Source of the DNA: Dyella thiooxydans
GTDB taxonomy: Bacteria; Pseudomonadota; Gammaproteobacteria; Xanthomonadales; Rhodanobacteraceae
Length of the DNA stretch: 64,000 nucleotides
NCBI RefSeq assembly: GCF_001641285.1
Contig: NZ_CP014841.1
Coordinates: forward strand, 1,922,001 to 1,986,000
Direction: 5' to 3'
Shown here: positions 35,731-44,640 of the stretch, in pieces
How the letters are laid out: each line of letters begins with the position of its first letter
How positions within the stretch are numbered: the stretch's first letter is position 1
Notes under the pieces: generated by a model
The model's database searches: none
The model's input: only the letters and a program-made list of their open reading frames with translations
What the model was told of the DNA's origin: nothing
Made by a program: the position numbers and the translations under genes

Positions 35731-37995
35731 TCAGAGCTCGAAGCGGTACGACAGCTTGACCAGCAACTGCTCGCTGTCGCGCAGGTTGAAGCTCTGGCGG
35801 AACTGCGAACCGGCCTCTTCGTAGCGCGGGTCGAGCAGGTAGCCGCCGCGCGCGTAGACCACGTAAAGGTCGGACAGCGGCGCCAGCTCGTAGCGGTAGC
35901 GCACCTGGAACCCCAGGTTGCGCACGCTGAAATCGTCGACCGGATCGTTCGTGCGCAGGGCGCGGGTATCCGGCATCACGCGGTAGGCGCCGCGCAGGCG
36001 CGCATCCAGACCCAGCGCCTGCAGCTTCACCCGCAGCTCCTGGTGACCGCTGATGTTCCAGTTCACCCCCGCGTCGAGCAGGATCGAGTGGCTGTCGAAG
36101 CTGCCGATCAGGTTGTCGTGCTGCCACACCAGCCAGCCGGGCTGGAACTTGTAGTCCGGCCCTCCGAAGAAGCTCAATTCGTCGCTGAAGAAATAGGTCG
36201 GCTCGAACATCACCTCGTAACCGATCCGGCGCATGCCGGCGAAATCGCTGCCGGCGGCGGTCAGCTCGCTCTTCCAGGCCCAGTCGCCCTTGCGCGGGCT
36301 GGTGCGCTGCCAGTCCAGCACGTGGACCGCCGGCGTGCGCAGCACGCCGTGGCCACGGGTGAGCAGGTCGTCGTAGGCCGGCGTGTTGAGGTTGAGCTGG
36401 ATGTCTTCCTCGCCGCCATCGCGCAGCTGGCTCTGGCGGATGATCCGCAGTTGCCGCTCCAGCTTGACGCCGCGGTCGTCGTCGATGCCGATGACGCGGA
36501 AGCGCCAGCGATGCGAGGCATACCTCGAGTCCGCCGGCAGGTTGCTGTAGCGACGCTGCACTTCCCAGTGCAGGTAGTTCAGGCTGTTGCGCGGCAGGTA
36601 GCCGAAGTCGTTGATGTCCAGCTTGTCGTCGAAGTGCATGGCCAGCCACTGCTGGGTCCAGCGCTCGTTCATCTCGTACTCGACCACGCTGGTAGCGCCC
36701 ACGCCGGTGACCAGATGGCCCTGTTGGTCGATGTGGCTACCGACCACGTTGCTGGTGACGGTGAGCTTGTCGTTCGGCTGCCAGCGGTGGTCGATGCCGA
36801 CCACGTTGGCCTGGCGGTCGAGGAACGGCCGATCCACGCGGGTGGCCAGCAGGCCCAGCGCCTGCGTGCCGAAATCGTGTTCCACCCGCAGCGCCGCGAA
36901 GCTGCGTCCGGCATCGCCGCTCTCCTGTGCCGCCAGCACGCCGTACTGCGTGGCGCCGACGCTGCCGTTGAGCTTCACCGCACCAGCCACGTCGGCCGTG
37001 CCGTTGCCGTCGTCCGACGGACCGCCCACGCGACGGGTATAGATCAGCTGGCTGTTGTCGATCAGCAGGCTGAAATCGAAGATGCCCTGGTTCTCGGTGA
37101 AGAACGGCCGCTTGTCGGTGAAGAAGGTTTCCTCGGCACCGAAGTTCACCACCAGGTCGTCGCTCTCGACCTGGCCGAAATCCGGATTGATGGTGGCGGT
37201 GAGCTGGGTCTGCCCGTTCGGCTTCCAGAAGATGTCCGCACCGGCGTTGCCGTGGTTGCGCCCGGCCACCTGGTCGCGCACGCCGACCACGTACGGCGTG
37301 ACCGCCAGCAGCGGCTGGTTGTAGGCAGGCAGCGTCACCGGGGTGAAGTCGGACAGGAAACGGGCCCGGGTGAAGCTGGCCACCGGCCAGGCATCGCGTT
37401 CGCCGGTGGCGCCGATCACCCGGTCCAGGTACATGTGCACGGTGCGCTCGCCGCCATCGGCCGCCTTCATCGGCGCGATGTACCAGGGAATGAGCATCTC
37501 CACGCTCCAGCCCTGGGCGTCCTCGCTAACCGCATGCTTCCAGTTGCCGTCCCAGTCGTTGTTGAACGTGGTCTCGCCGGTGATCACTCCATCGTCGATG
37601 TCGTTGCTCAGGGTGACGGTGAAGTCGTAGCCGGTGCGGCCATCCCCGTTGAAATCGATCATCAGGTTGACCCGGTCCACCTGGGCGTTCTCGTCGCGGC
37701 GGATCCGCTGCCGGGTGCGCGGCACGCCGGGCGGCTGGGTGCAGCGGAAGGCGATCGCCAGACCCTTCGGCGTGGACAGCACCCACGCCTCGGTCGGCAG
37801 GCTGCCCGGCTCGCCGTTGAGCGGCTGCACCTTGCGGAAATCGGTGATGTGCTTCGCACCGCGCCACTCGCCCGGATCGATGTGGCCGTCGATGCGTACC
37901 GCCAGTGCGGGCGCGGCAAAGCCGAGCAGCGCCAGCGCCACGAGGGCGCGCGAACGAAGGTTGGCCGGCACGAGTCGTCGGGCGGTCAGGGTCAT
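35731..37995 (-). CDS. DUF5916 exported protein (CBM9/DOMON-like plus beta-barrel-like)
   Basis: A 754-residue exported protein. A signal peptide (about 1-32, ALLGFAAPALAV) is followed by a CBM9/DOMON-like sandwich (about 33-215, IDGHIDPGEWRGAK, NDWDGNWKHAV) and a long beta-rich DUF5916 region (about 220-754) with alternating aromatic strands, e.g. INPDFGQVESDDLVVNFGAEETFF then KRPFFTENQGIF. The end SYRFEL resembles an outer-membrane strand. The family is commonly found near peptidases or TonB systems but has no proven role. ATG at 37995 is used because it gives a proper signal peptide. Confidence 0.82.
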   Translation of the reverse strand: MTLTARRLVPANLRSRALVALALLGFAAPALAVRIDGHIDPGEWRGAKHITDFRKVQPLNGEPGSLPTEAWVLSTPKGLAIAFRCTQPPGVPRTRQRIRRDENAQVDRVNLMIDFNGDGRTGYDFTVTLSNDIDDGVITGETTFNNDWDGNWKHAVSEDAQGWSVEMLIPWYIAPMKAADGGERTVHMYLDRVIGATGERDAWPVASFTRARFLSDFTPVTLPAYNQPLLAVTPYVVGVRDQVAGRNHGNAGADIFWKPNGQTQLTATINPDFGQVESDDLVVNFGAEETFFTDKRPFFTENQGIFDFSLLIDNSQLIYTRRVGGPSDDGNGTADVAGAVKLNGSVGATQYGVLAAQESGDAGRSFAALRVEHDFGTQALGLLATRVDRPFLDRQANVVGIDHRWQPNDKLTVTSNVVGSHIDQQGHLVTGVGATSVVEYEMNERWTQQWLAMHFDDKLDINDFGYLPRNSLNYLHWEVQRRYSNLPADSRYASHRWRFRVIGIDDDRGVKLERQLRIIRQSQLRDGGEEDIQLNLNTPAYDDLLTRGHGVLRTPAVHVLDWQRTSPRKGDWAWKSELTAAGSDFAGMRRIGYEVMFEPTYFFSDELSFFGGPDYKFQPGWLVWQHDNLIGSFDSHSILLDAGVNWNISGHQELRVKLQALGLDARLRGAYRVMPDTRALRTNDPVDDFSVRNLGFQVRYRYELAPLSDLYVVYARGGYLLDPRYEEAGSQFRQSFNLRDSEQLLVKLSYRFEL

Positions 37996-38109
37996 GGCGT
38001 CGCGGGGAGCGGGGGATCCAGCCTGCGAGGCTAGGCAATGTGTGGCGGGCCGCCGACTGGAGAAAGTCACGACATCCCCGGTGTCCGCGGACACTCCCCC
38101 GGCAATTGC

Positions 38110-39369
38110 TCAACGCGGCTCGGCGATCTGTGCCTGCAGTTCCACGTCGCGCGGTGGTGGCGAAGGCGGCTCCTCGCGCAGGGTCACGTGATACCAGCGC
38201 CAGGCGAGCCAGCCGATCGCCGTGAGCACGCAGCTGCCGAGCGCCAGCGGCAGCAGGCTGGTGGACAGCAGCGGCGACAGCACGCCGGCCACGCCCGCGT
38301 TGAGCAGCAGACTGACGAAGGCCTGCACCGAGGAGGCACCGCCGCGACGATGCGGAAAGCGATCCAGCAGCAGCAGTGTCAGCGTGGGGAACGCGAGCTG
38401 CACGCCGATGCCATGCAGCACCAGCGGCAGCATCGACCAGGGCAGCACGCCGCGCGGCGCCAACAGCCCACCCGCCAGATGCAGCACGCACGCCGCCCCC
38501 ATCGAGGCGTAGCCGAGGTTCACCGTGAAAGCCACGCTGTGCCGCTCGGCCAGGCGCCCGGACAGCCAGGCGCCGAATACCAGACCCACGACCACCGGCA
38601 GGAACAGCCACGGAAACCCCTGCGCCGACAGATGCAGCAGCTCGCGCACGATGCGCGGCGCCGAGGCAATGAACAGGAACAGGCCGCAGAAGTTGATGGT
38701 GCTGGAGATCAGCAAGGGCAGGAACGGCCGGTCGCGCCCGAACGACAGGTAGGTCGCCACCAGCTCGCGCGGAACGAACGCGGTCCGGCTCGCCGGAGGG
38801 TGGGTTTCCCCGAGCAGCGCGATCAACGCCATCGCCATGAACACGGTGAACGCGGTGAGCAGCCAGAAGATGCCGTGCCAGCCGTCCAGCCACAGCAGCT
38901 GCGCGCCGACCATCGGCGCGATCACCGGCGCGACGCCGAAGATCATCATTACCCGCGACATCAGTCTCTGCGCGGCGGCCCCCTGCAGCGAGTCGCGCAC
39001 CACCGCGCGCCCTACCACCAGGCCGGCGCCGGCACAGGCGCCCTGCAGGGCACGGCAGCCGAGCAGCATGGCGAACGAGGTCGACAGCGCCGCACCGGCG
39101 GAGGCCAGCGCGTACAGCAGCATGCCGCCGACGATCACCGGCTTGCGCCCGATCGCATCGGAGATCGCGCCGTGGAACAGGCTCATCGCACCGTACGTCA
39201 CCAGGTACACGCTGATCAGCTGCTGCAGCGCGGTGTCGTCCACGGCGAAATGGCCACCGATCAGCGGAAACGCCGGGAACACCGCGTCGATCGAGAACGG
39301 GCCGATCATCGACAACCCCGCCAGCAGCCACGGCAGGCTGCGCGGAACGGTGGGGGCGGCATCGGTCAT
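38110..39369 (-). CDS. Bcr/CflA-family MFS drug efflux transporter
   Basis: A 419-residue major facilitator with 12 predicted helices. The N-terminus LLAGLSMIGPFSIDAVFPAFP and the helix 2-3 loop GAISDAIGRKPVIVGG are typical of the Bcr/CflA (DHA1) group; motif C-like residues occur in GVAPVIAPMVGAQL. Members export drugs such as bicyclomycin or chloramphenicol, but the substrate here is not predictable. It is transcribed away from the fluoride-riboswitch operon. ATG at 39369 follows family length. Confidence 0.9.
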   Translation of the reverse strand: MTDAAPTVPRSLPWLLAGLSMIGPFSIDAVFPAFPLIGGHFAVDDTALQQLISVYLVTYGAMSLFHGAISDAIGRKPVIVGGMLLYALASAGAALSTSFAMLLGCRALQGACAGAGLVVGRAVVRDSLQGAAAQRLMSRVMMIFGVAPVIAPMVGAQLLWLDGWHGIFWLLTAFTVFMAMALIALLGETHPPASRTAFVPRELVATYLSFGRDRPFLPLLISSTINFCGLFLFIASAPRIVRELLHLSAQGFPWLFLPVVVGLVFGAWLSGRLAERHSVAFTVNLGYASMGAACVLHLAGGLLAPRGVLPWSMLPLVLHGIGVQLAFPTLTLLLLDRFPHRRGGASSVQAFVSLLLNAGVAGVLSPLLSTSLLPLALGSCVLTAIGWLAWRWYHVTLREEPPSPPPRDVELQAQIAEPR

Positions 39370-39425
39370 GGGGCGACAGGCGGGTATCGGCGGGGGCGGC
39401 CAGCATATCGCCTGCAGGCCCGCGC

Positions 39426-39456
39426 TTGACCGGTCCGACCGCCTGTTTGCTAACAT
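39426..39456 (+). promoter_or_regulatory. Putative promoter of the fluoride riboswitch operon
   Basis: TTGACC (39426-39431) and TAACAT (39451-39456) lie 19 bases apart, slightly long for sigma-70. The start would be near 39463, a few bases before the riboswitch. Confidence 0.4.
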
Positions 39457-39466
39457 CGTGGGACGC

Positions 39467-39515
39467 AAGGGAGATGGCATGCCTCCCCGAACCGCCGCAA
39501 GGCTGATGATGCCTG
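39467..39515 (+). promoter_or_regulatory. Fluoride (crcB-motif) riboswitch
   Basis: The core reads AAGGGAGATGGCATGCCT, then CCCCGAACCGCC, then GGCTGATGATGCCT. These are the conserved blocks of the crcB-motif aptamer (GGNGAUGG...GCCUCC, AACCGCC, CUGAUGAUGCC). It lies between the promoter and crcB. An intrinsic terminator hairpin begins within its 3' edge, so fluoride binding most likely prevents termination and lets crcB be read. Confidence 0.96.
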
Positions 39516-39549
39516 GTCGAACCCCTCGCGGGGTGGCCGGGCATTTTTT
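39511..39549 (+). terminator. Riboswitch-controlled terminator before crcB
   Basis: A hairpin with an outer 8-bp stem (39511-39518 and 39535-39542, two G-T pairs) and an inner ACCCC-TCGC-GGGGT stem (39521-39534) is followed by six T residues. Its left arm overlaps the 3' end of the aptamer, forming the expression platform. Confidence 0.9.
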
Positions 39550-39603
39550 CGGGCGATCCCCGAAGATGCCCGCCGCACCCGCTCCACCTTTACTGGAATC
39601 CGG

Positions 39604-39993
39604 ATGCGCATGGATCTGATCTCATTGCTGGCCGTCGGCTTCGGTGCCTTCTTCGGCGCCGTGCTGCGCTGGGCCCTGGGCCTGCTGCTCAACCCGCTGT
39701 TCCCCACCCTGCCGCTGGGCACGCTAAGCGCGAACCTGCTCGGCGGCCTGCTGATGGGCATCGCGATGGGCGTGTTCGCGCAATATGGCGCGCTTTCGCC
39801 GGCGACCCGGCTGTTCATCGGCACCGGCTTCCTCGGCGGACTCACCACTTTCTCCACCTTCTCGAGCGAGACCATCACCCTGCTGCTGCGCCAGCAGTAC
39901 GCCTGGATGGTGGCGATCGTCAGCGCCCACCTGTTCGGCACCCTGGCCATGACCGTGGCGGGCCTCAGCCTCGTGCGCGTGCTGACGCGCTGA
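39604..39993 (+). CDS. crcB: Fluoride exporter CrcB/Fluc
   Basis: A 129-residue four-helix fluoride channel that exports F- as an antiparallel dimer. Visible family segments are GFGAFFGAVLRWALG, LGTLSANLLGGLLMG, and the helix-3 break with the Phe box in GTGFLGGLTTFSTFSSET. The gene lies behind a fluoride riboswitch and terminator, which fixes the function. An ATG two codons later is an alternative start. The DUF190 gene follows with a 25-base gap. Confidence 0.96.
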   Translation: MRMDLISLLAVGFGAFFGAVLRWALGLLLNPLFPTLPLGTLSANLLGGLLMGIAMGVFAQYGALSPATRLFIGTGFLGGLTTFSTFSSETITLLLRQQYAWMVAIVSAHLFGTLAMTVAGLSLVRVLTR

Positions 39994-40018
39994 CATGGAT
40001 ACCCCGGAGGGCAACACG

Positions 40019-40339
40019 ATGAACGGCTACTCGCTGCGCTTCTACATGCACGAGAACCAGAAGCACCACGGCAAGCTGCTGTACGAATGGCTGCTGGAAG
40101 CGGCACGCAAGCATGGCGTACACGGTGGCTCGGCGTTCAAGGCGATCGCCGGCTACGGGCGGCACGGCCGGATCCACGAGGCGACGTTCTTCGAGTGCGC
40201 CGGCGAGCAGACCGTGCTGGTCGAGTTCCTGGTCAGTGCGGCCGAGGCCGAGACGCTGACCGCCCTGGTGCGCGAGGACAGGGCGCCGTTGTTCTGGGCC
40301 CGCTTCCCGGCCGAGTTCGGGGTGACCGGCACGGACTGA
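40019..40339 (+). CDS. DUF190 protein
   Basis: A 106-residue PII-like-fold protein of the DUF190 family, which is frequently linked to crcB and fluoride riboswitches. The sequence MNGYSLRFYMHENQKHHGKLLYEWLLEAARKHGV is typical, followed by GSAFKAIAGYGRHGRIHEA. The biochemical role is unknown; a regulatory partner of CrcB is possible. ATG at 40019 is chosen because GGAGGG lies about 8 bases upstream and family members start here; an ATG at 39995 lacks such a site. Confidence 0.9.
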   Translation: MNGYSLRFYMHENQKHHGKLLYEWLLEAARKHGVHGGSAFKAIAGYGRHGRIHEATFFECAGEQTVLVEFLVSAAEAETLTALVREDRAPLFWARFPAEFGVTGTD

Positions 40340-40430
40340 CCGGGACGCCGCCGTCACGGTCAGCCGATGTAGCATCGGCCCTGCGCAGGCGCCCGCAGCG
40401 GCGCTTCGCCCGACCGCGAAGGAGGTGCCG

Positions 40431-41549
40431 ATGAGTTCCGACTCGCTGCGGCAGAAGGCCGAGCAGTTGCTGGCCCTTGCCGATATCCGCATCGACGGCA
40501 ACCGACCCTGCGACCTGCAGGTGCATGACGACCGGCTTTACGCACGGGTGTTTTCGCACGGCTCGCTGGGCCTGGGCGAGGCCTACATGGACGGCTGGTG
40601 GGACGCGGCCGACCTGCCCGGCTTTTTTTCCCGCATCCTGGCCGCGCAGCTCGACCAGGAGCTGAAGACGCTCGACACCCTGCTCGCCCACCTCAAGGCC
40701 CGCTTTCTCAACCTGCAGCGTGGCGAGCATGCCTACGAGGTGGCCGAGACCCACTACAACCTCGGCAACGACCTGTTCCGCGCCATGCTCGGCCGGCGGC
40801 TGGTCTACTCCTGCGGCTACTGGGCGCACGCGGACAACCTCGACGACGCGCAGGCCGCCAAGCTCGACCTGGTCTGCCGCAAACTGCATCTGCAGCCCGG
40901 CCAGCGCGTGCTCGACATCGGCTGCGGCTGGGGCGAGGCGCTGAAGTTCGCCGCCGAGCATTACGGCGTGGAAGGCGTGGGCATCACCGTCTCCCACGAG
41001 CAGGCCGGGTATGCCCGGGAGTTGTGTGCAGGGCTCCCGATCGAGATCCGTCTGCAGGACTACCGCGAGGTCGACGAACGCTTCGACGCGGTCTACTCCA
41101 TCGGCATGTTCGAGCACGTCGGCGGGCGCAACTACCGCACCTACTTCGACACGGTGCGCCGCTGCCTGCGGCCGGGAGGGCTGTCGCTGCTGCACACCAT
41201 CGGCAGCAACGGCGCACCGGCGCAGACCGATCCGTGGATCGAGAAATACATCTTCCCCAATTCGATGATCCCCGCCGCCAGCCAGGTCACCGCGGCGCTG
41301 GAAGGCCTGTTCGTGGTGGAGGACTGGCACAATTTCGGCACGGACTACGACCGCACGCTCACCGCCTGGCGGGAGAACTTCGACCGCGCCTGGCCGGAAC
41401 TGGCGGCGCGCTACGACGAACGCTTCCGCCGCATGTGGCACTTCTACCTGGCCTGCTCCGCCGCGGTCTTCCGCAGCCGGCGCAACCAGCTGTGGCAGCT
41501 GGTGCTCAGTCCCGACGGCGTCCCCGGCGGCTACCGGTCGCCGCGCTGA
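40431..41549 (+). CDS. cfa: Cyclopropane-fatty-acyl-phospholipid synthase
   Basis: A 372-residue enzyme that uses S-adenosylmethionine to cyclopropanate membrane phospholipid chains. The N-terminal lipid-binding region (LYARVFSHGSLGLGEAYMDGWW) is followed by the SAM-binding motif VLDIGCGWGEALKFAAE (about 163-179), the active-site region SIGMFEHVG (Glu) and the conserved YIFPNSMIPAASQ. ATG at 40431 follows a near-perfect ribosome binding site (AAGGAGGTG); the GTG at 40425 is inside it. Length fits the shorter CFA synthases. Confidence 0.95.
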   Translation: MSSDSLRQKAEQLLALADIRIDGNRPCDLQVHDDRLYARVFSHGSLGLGEAYMDGWWDAADLPGFFSRILAAQLDQELKTLDTLLAHLKARFLNLQRGEHAYEVAETHYNLGNDLFRAMLGRRLVYSCGYWAHADNLDDAQAAKLDLVCRKLHLQPGQRVLDIGCGWGEALKFAAEHYGVEGVGITVSHEQAGYARELCAGLPIEIRLQDYREVDERFDAVYSIGMFEHVGGRNYRTYFDTVRRCLRPGGLSLLHTIGSNGAPAQTDPWIEKYIFPNSMIPAASQVTAALEGLFVVEDWHNFGTDYDRTLTAWRENFDRAWPELAARYDERFRRMWHFYLACSAAVFRSRRNQLWQLVLSPDGVPGGYRSPR

Positions 41550-41623
41550 GCGCGCCTTTGGTCGATCTTGCGGGCCGTGGGCCGACGCGGGATAGTCCCC
41601 GCACGCTCCGGGGGAGATATCCA

Positions 41624-42649
41624 ATGAACAAGCTTGCCGCCCTGCTGGCAGCCTTGCTGCTGCCGTTCGCCGCCGCCGCGCAGAGCGCGCCGCCGGCCAG
41701 CTACTACAGTCATGCCGGCCACGACGACGTGCTCTCCGGCGGGGTGAAGATGATCCCGATCACCACCCCGCTCGGGAAATTCCGGGTGTGGACCAAGCGC
41801 GTGGGCAACAACCCGAAGCTTGCGCTGCTGTTGCTGCACGGCGGCCCCGGCATGACCCACGAGTACTTCGAGGCCTTTGACAGCTACCTGCCGGCAGCGG
41901 GCATCGAATACATCTACTACGACCAGCTCGGCTCGGCCTACTCGGACCAGCCCAAGGGCCCGGGCACCGACGCGCTGTGGCAGACCGACCGCTTCGTCGA
42001 GGAAGTCGAGCAGGTGCGCAAGGCGCTGCACCTGGACAGGAACAACTTCTGCCTGCTCGGCCATTCCTGGGGCGGCATCCTGGCGATGGAGTACGCACTG
42101 AAGTACCAGCAGCACCTGAAGTGCCTGGTTATCTCCAACATGGTCGACTCGATCCCCGAGTACAACGACTACGCCAGGCACGTGCTCGAGCCGGCGATGG
42201 ATCCGAAGCAGCTGGCCGAAGTGAAGGCGATGGAGGCGGAACACCGCACCGACGACCCGCGCTACATGCAGATCCTGACCACCATGCACTACGAGAAGCA
42301 TGTGCTGCGCATGCCGCAGGCGCAGTGGCCCGAGCCGGTGACCCGCGCGTTCGGCCACGTCAACAGCCACATCTACACGCTGATGCAGGGCCCCAGCGAG
42401 CTGGGCGCCAGCGGCGTGCTGGAACACTGGGACCGCAGCAAGGACCTGCACAGGATCACCGTGCCCACGCTGGTGATCGCCGGCAGGTTCGACACCATGA
42501 ACCCCGATTACATGGCCCATATGGCCAGGAAACTGCCCAGGGGCCAGCTGCTGCTGTGCCCGAAGGGCAGCCACATGTCGATGTACGACGATCAGCAGAC
42601 CTACTTCACCGGCCTGGTGAAATTCCTCGAAAGCGTGGAGAACCGCTGA
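41624..42649 (+). CDS. Exported proline iminopeptidase-like hydrolase
   Basis: A 341-residue alpha/beta hydrolase. A signal peptide (about 1-20, LAALLAALLLPFAAAAQ) suggests periplasmic location. The oxyanion region LLLLHGGPGMTHEYFE, nucleophile LLGHSWGGILAMEY (Ser148), Asp in IAGRFDTMNPDY and His in PKGSHMSMY form a complete triad. It resembles proline iminopeptidase/tricorn-factor enzymes, which release N-terminal proline. ATG at 41624 follows GGGGGAG. Export is less usual for the family; cytoplasmic relatives lack the signal. Confidence 0.88.
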   Translation: MNKLAALLAALLLPFAAAAQSAPPASYYSHAGHDDVLSGGVKMIPITTPLGKFRVWTKRVGNNPKLALLLLHGGPGMTHEYFEAFDSYLPAAGIEYIYYDQLGSAYSDQPKGPGTDALWQTDRFVEEVEQVRKALHLDRNNFCLLGHSWGGILAMEYALKYQQHLKCLVISNMVDSIPEYNDYARHVLEPAMDPKQLAEVKAMEAEHRTDDPRYMQILTTMHYEKHVLRMPQAQWPEPVTRAFGHVNSHIYTLMQGPSELGASGVLEHWDRSKDLHRITVPTLVIAGRFDTMNPDYMAHMARKLPRGQLLLCPKGSHMSMYDDQQTYFTGLVKFLESVENR

Positions 42650-42763
42650 CCGCCGATCGCTCCGGCGGCCCGGTGAGCCGTTTTGCCAGCGGTTGCCGGC
42701 CACTGGCATAGTCGTCGCGTCGGTCCGGTCCATCGTCCGGACTTTGGGAAGGGGGTATCCGGC

Positions 42764-44221
42764 ATGGAGCAAAACCACTTCGGGCGTCTGCGCGCGCTGG
42801 CCCACCTGGGCGCCGGGCGCAGCGCGGCCTTCCGCTACGTTGCGCTGGCCGTCTCCTGGCTGGTGCTGTGGCGGTTGTCCGCGCTGATGCAGTACGACCC
42901 GCATGCCAGCCTGTGGTTTCCTCCCGCAGGGCTCTCCCTGGCTGCCCTGCTGGTGATGGGCTGGCGTGCGCTGCCGGTGCTGGTGCCCTGCGCGATCGCC
43001 GTCACGTTCTGGATCGACCGGATCTACGGCACCCACTTCCCCACGCGGGAGCTGCTGGCATCCGGCGTGCTGTTCGCCACCGTGCACTGCCTGTCCTACG
43101 GACTGGGAGCGCTGGTCATGCGGCGGACCATCCGACGCAACGCCAGTCCGTCGACGCCGACCGTGGTGACCACCTTCCTGCTGGTCAGCGCACTGGCGTC
43201 GCTGTGCGCCACCGTGCTCGGCATCCGCGCCCTGGAGGCCACCGGCATGATCGCGCCGTCGACGCCGTCGCTGTGGCTGCCGTGGTGGATCGGCGACCTG
43301 GCCGGCGCGCTCGTGCTCACGCCGCTGTTCGTTGGCCTGCTCAGCTGGCGCTATCCGCAGATCGAACCCTGGCTTGGCGGCCTTTCGTTTCTGCCGCAGA
43401 GCCGTGGCAGCGGCTCCTACGCCGGCAAGCTCGCCCTGGAGATCCTGGCGGTGGTCGCGGTGTTGGCGGCCGACGCGTATTTCCACTCGCCGGAAACCGC
43501 TTTCGCGATGTTTTTCCTGATCCTGCCGCAGATGTGGGTGGTCTACACCGAGAGCCCGTTCCGCGGTGCCCTGAGTATCGCCCTGGTGAGCACCGCGATC
43601 GCCGTGCTGGTGGCGCTGTTCGGCATCACCCGCGACGCCCTGGTCTACCAGTTCGCGATCTGCGTGATCGCGGCCAGCGCCTACTTCGGCTTCGCCGTAC
43701 CGGCACTGGTGGCGCAGAACCGCCACCTCAGCGAGCTGGCCTCCACCGACGGCCTGACCGGCGCGGCCACCAAGACGCACTTCTTCGAATGCAGCGAGCG
43801 CGAACTGGCCGACTCGCGCAGCCAGGGCCTGCCGGTTTCGCTGCTGGTGATGGACATCGATCGGTTCAAGGCGATCAACGACGGCTACGGCCACGCCGCC
43901 GGCGACCAGATCCTGCTGAACCTGGTCCGCACGTTGCGCCACCAGTTGCGCCAGTCCGACCTGATCGGCCGCTTTGGTGGTGACGAGTTCATGGTGCTGC
44001 TGCCCGGGCTGGCGCTGGATCGCGCCGAAGCCACCGCCGAGCGGCTGCGGCGGGCGCTGACCGAACTGCGCATGCCGGGGCCGGACCTCGGTCTCTCGGT
44101 CAGCTTCGGCGTGGCCGCGATCGGCGACGGCGAGAGCATCATGGAGGCCTTCCGCCGCGCCGACGAGCGCCTGCTCGCGGCCAAGCGGAGCCCGCGCGCC
44201 GCCGACGAAACCGTCACCTGA
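42764..44221 (+). CDS. MASE1-GGDEF diguanylate cyclase
   Basis: A 485-residue inner-membrane protein. Residues ~20-320 hold eight or more hydrophobic helices of the MASE1 sensor type (WFPPAGLSLAALLVMGWRALP is the hallmark). The GGDEF domain (about 325-480) has MDIDRFKAINDGYGHAAGD, the intact GRFGGDEF active site and an I-site RQSD five residues upstream for product inhibition. It should synthesise c-di-GMP from GTP in response to an unknown signal. ATG at 42764 (after GGGGG) is used. It is the only intact GGDEF in the window. Confidence 0.92.
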   Translation: MEQNHFGRLRALAHLGAGRSAAFRYVALAVSWLVLWRLSALMQYDPHASLWFPPAGLSLAALLVMGWRALPVLVPCAIAVTFWIDRIYGTHFPTRELLASGVLFATVHCLSYGLGALVMRRTIRRNASPSTPTVVTTFLLVSALASLCATVLGIRALEATGMIAPSTPSLWLPWWIGDLAGALVLTPLFVGLLSWRYPQIEPWLGGLSFLPQSRGSGSYAGKLALEILAVVAVLAADAYFHSPETAFAMFFLILPQMWVVYTESPFRGALSIALVSTAIAVLVALFGITRDALVYQFAICVIAASAYFGFAVPALVAQNRHLSELASTDGLTGAATKTHFFECSERELADSRSQGLPVSLLVMDIDRFKAINDGYGHAAGDQILLNLVRTLRHQLRQSDLIGRFGGDEFMVLLPGLALDRAEATAERLRRALTELRMPGPDLGLSVSFGVAAIGDGESIMEAFRRADERLLAAKRSPRAADETVT

Positions 44222-44268
44222 CATCCGGGCCGCTTGCGCAGTGTCGCCGGCGACCGTACGGTCTCGGC

Positions 44269-44640
44269 ATGATCAAGCCCCTTTCCCCGACCGATGCCGC
44301 CGCCCGACTCGACGAATTGTGGTCGCCACGGGTGCTCGCCGAAGTGGACGATGCCTACGTCAAAGTCGCCAAGGTGCAGGGCACCCTGGCCTGGCACAGC
44401 CATGCCGACGAGGACGAGCTGTTCTACGTGCTCAAGGGCGCGCTGCGGATCGAGCTGGAGGATGGCGTGGTCGAACTCGGCGAAGGCCAGATGTGCGTGG
44501 TACCCAAGGGTGTGCGGCACAACCCGGTCGCCGAGCAGGAGTGCCACCTGCTGCTGATCGAGCGCAAGTCGACCCGGCATACCGGCGACGAGGTCACCGG
44601 GCTCACCCGATCGATCGACGAGCAGCGGCGACCGCTTTGA
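44269..44640 (+). CDS. Cupin-domain protein
   Basis: A 123-residue single-domain cupin. Motif 1 is WHSHADEDELFYVLKGALRIELEDG with the metal ligands H-x-H-x3-E-like; motif 2 is GQMCVVPKGVRHNP with the final His. It probably binds a metal and a small molecule; no substrate can be named. Its stop codon overlaps the TTG start of the TraB/GumN-like gene (TTGA), so the two may be co-translated. Confidence 0.85.
   Translation: MIKPLSPTDAAARLDELWSPRVLAEVDDAYVKVAKVQGTLAWHSHADEDELFYVLKGALRIELEDGVVELGEGQMCVVPKGVRHNPVAEQECHLLLIERKSTRHTGDEVTGLTRSIDEQRRPL

Noticed and set aside
41531-44224. Long minus-strand open frame antisense to the aminopeptidase-like and GGDEF genes
   Set aside because: Composition is typical of high-GC antisense frames and the plus strand has intact catalytic motifs.
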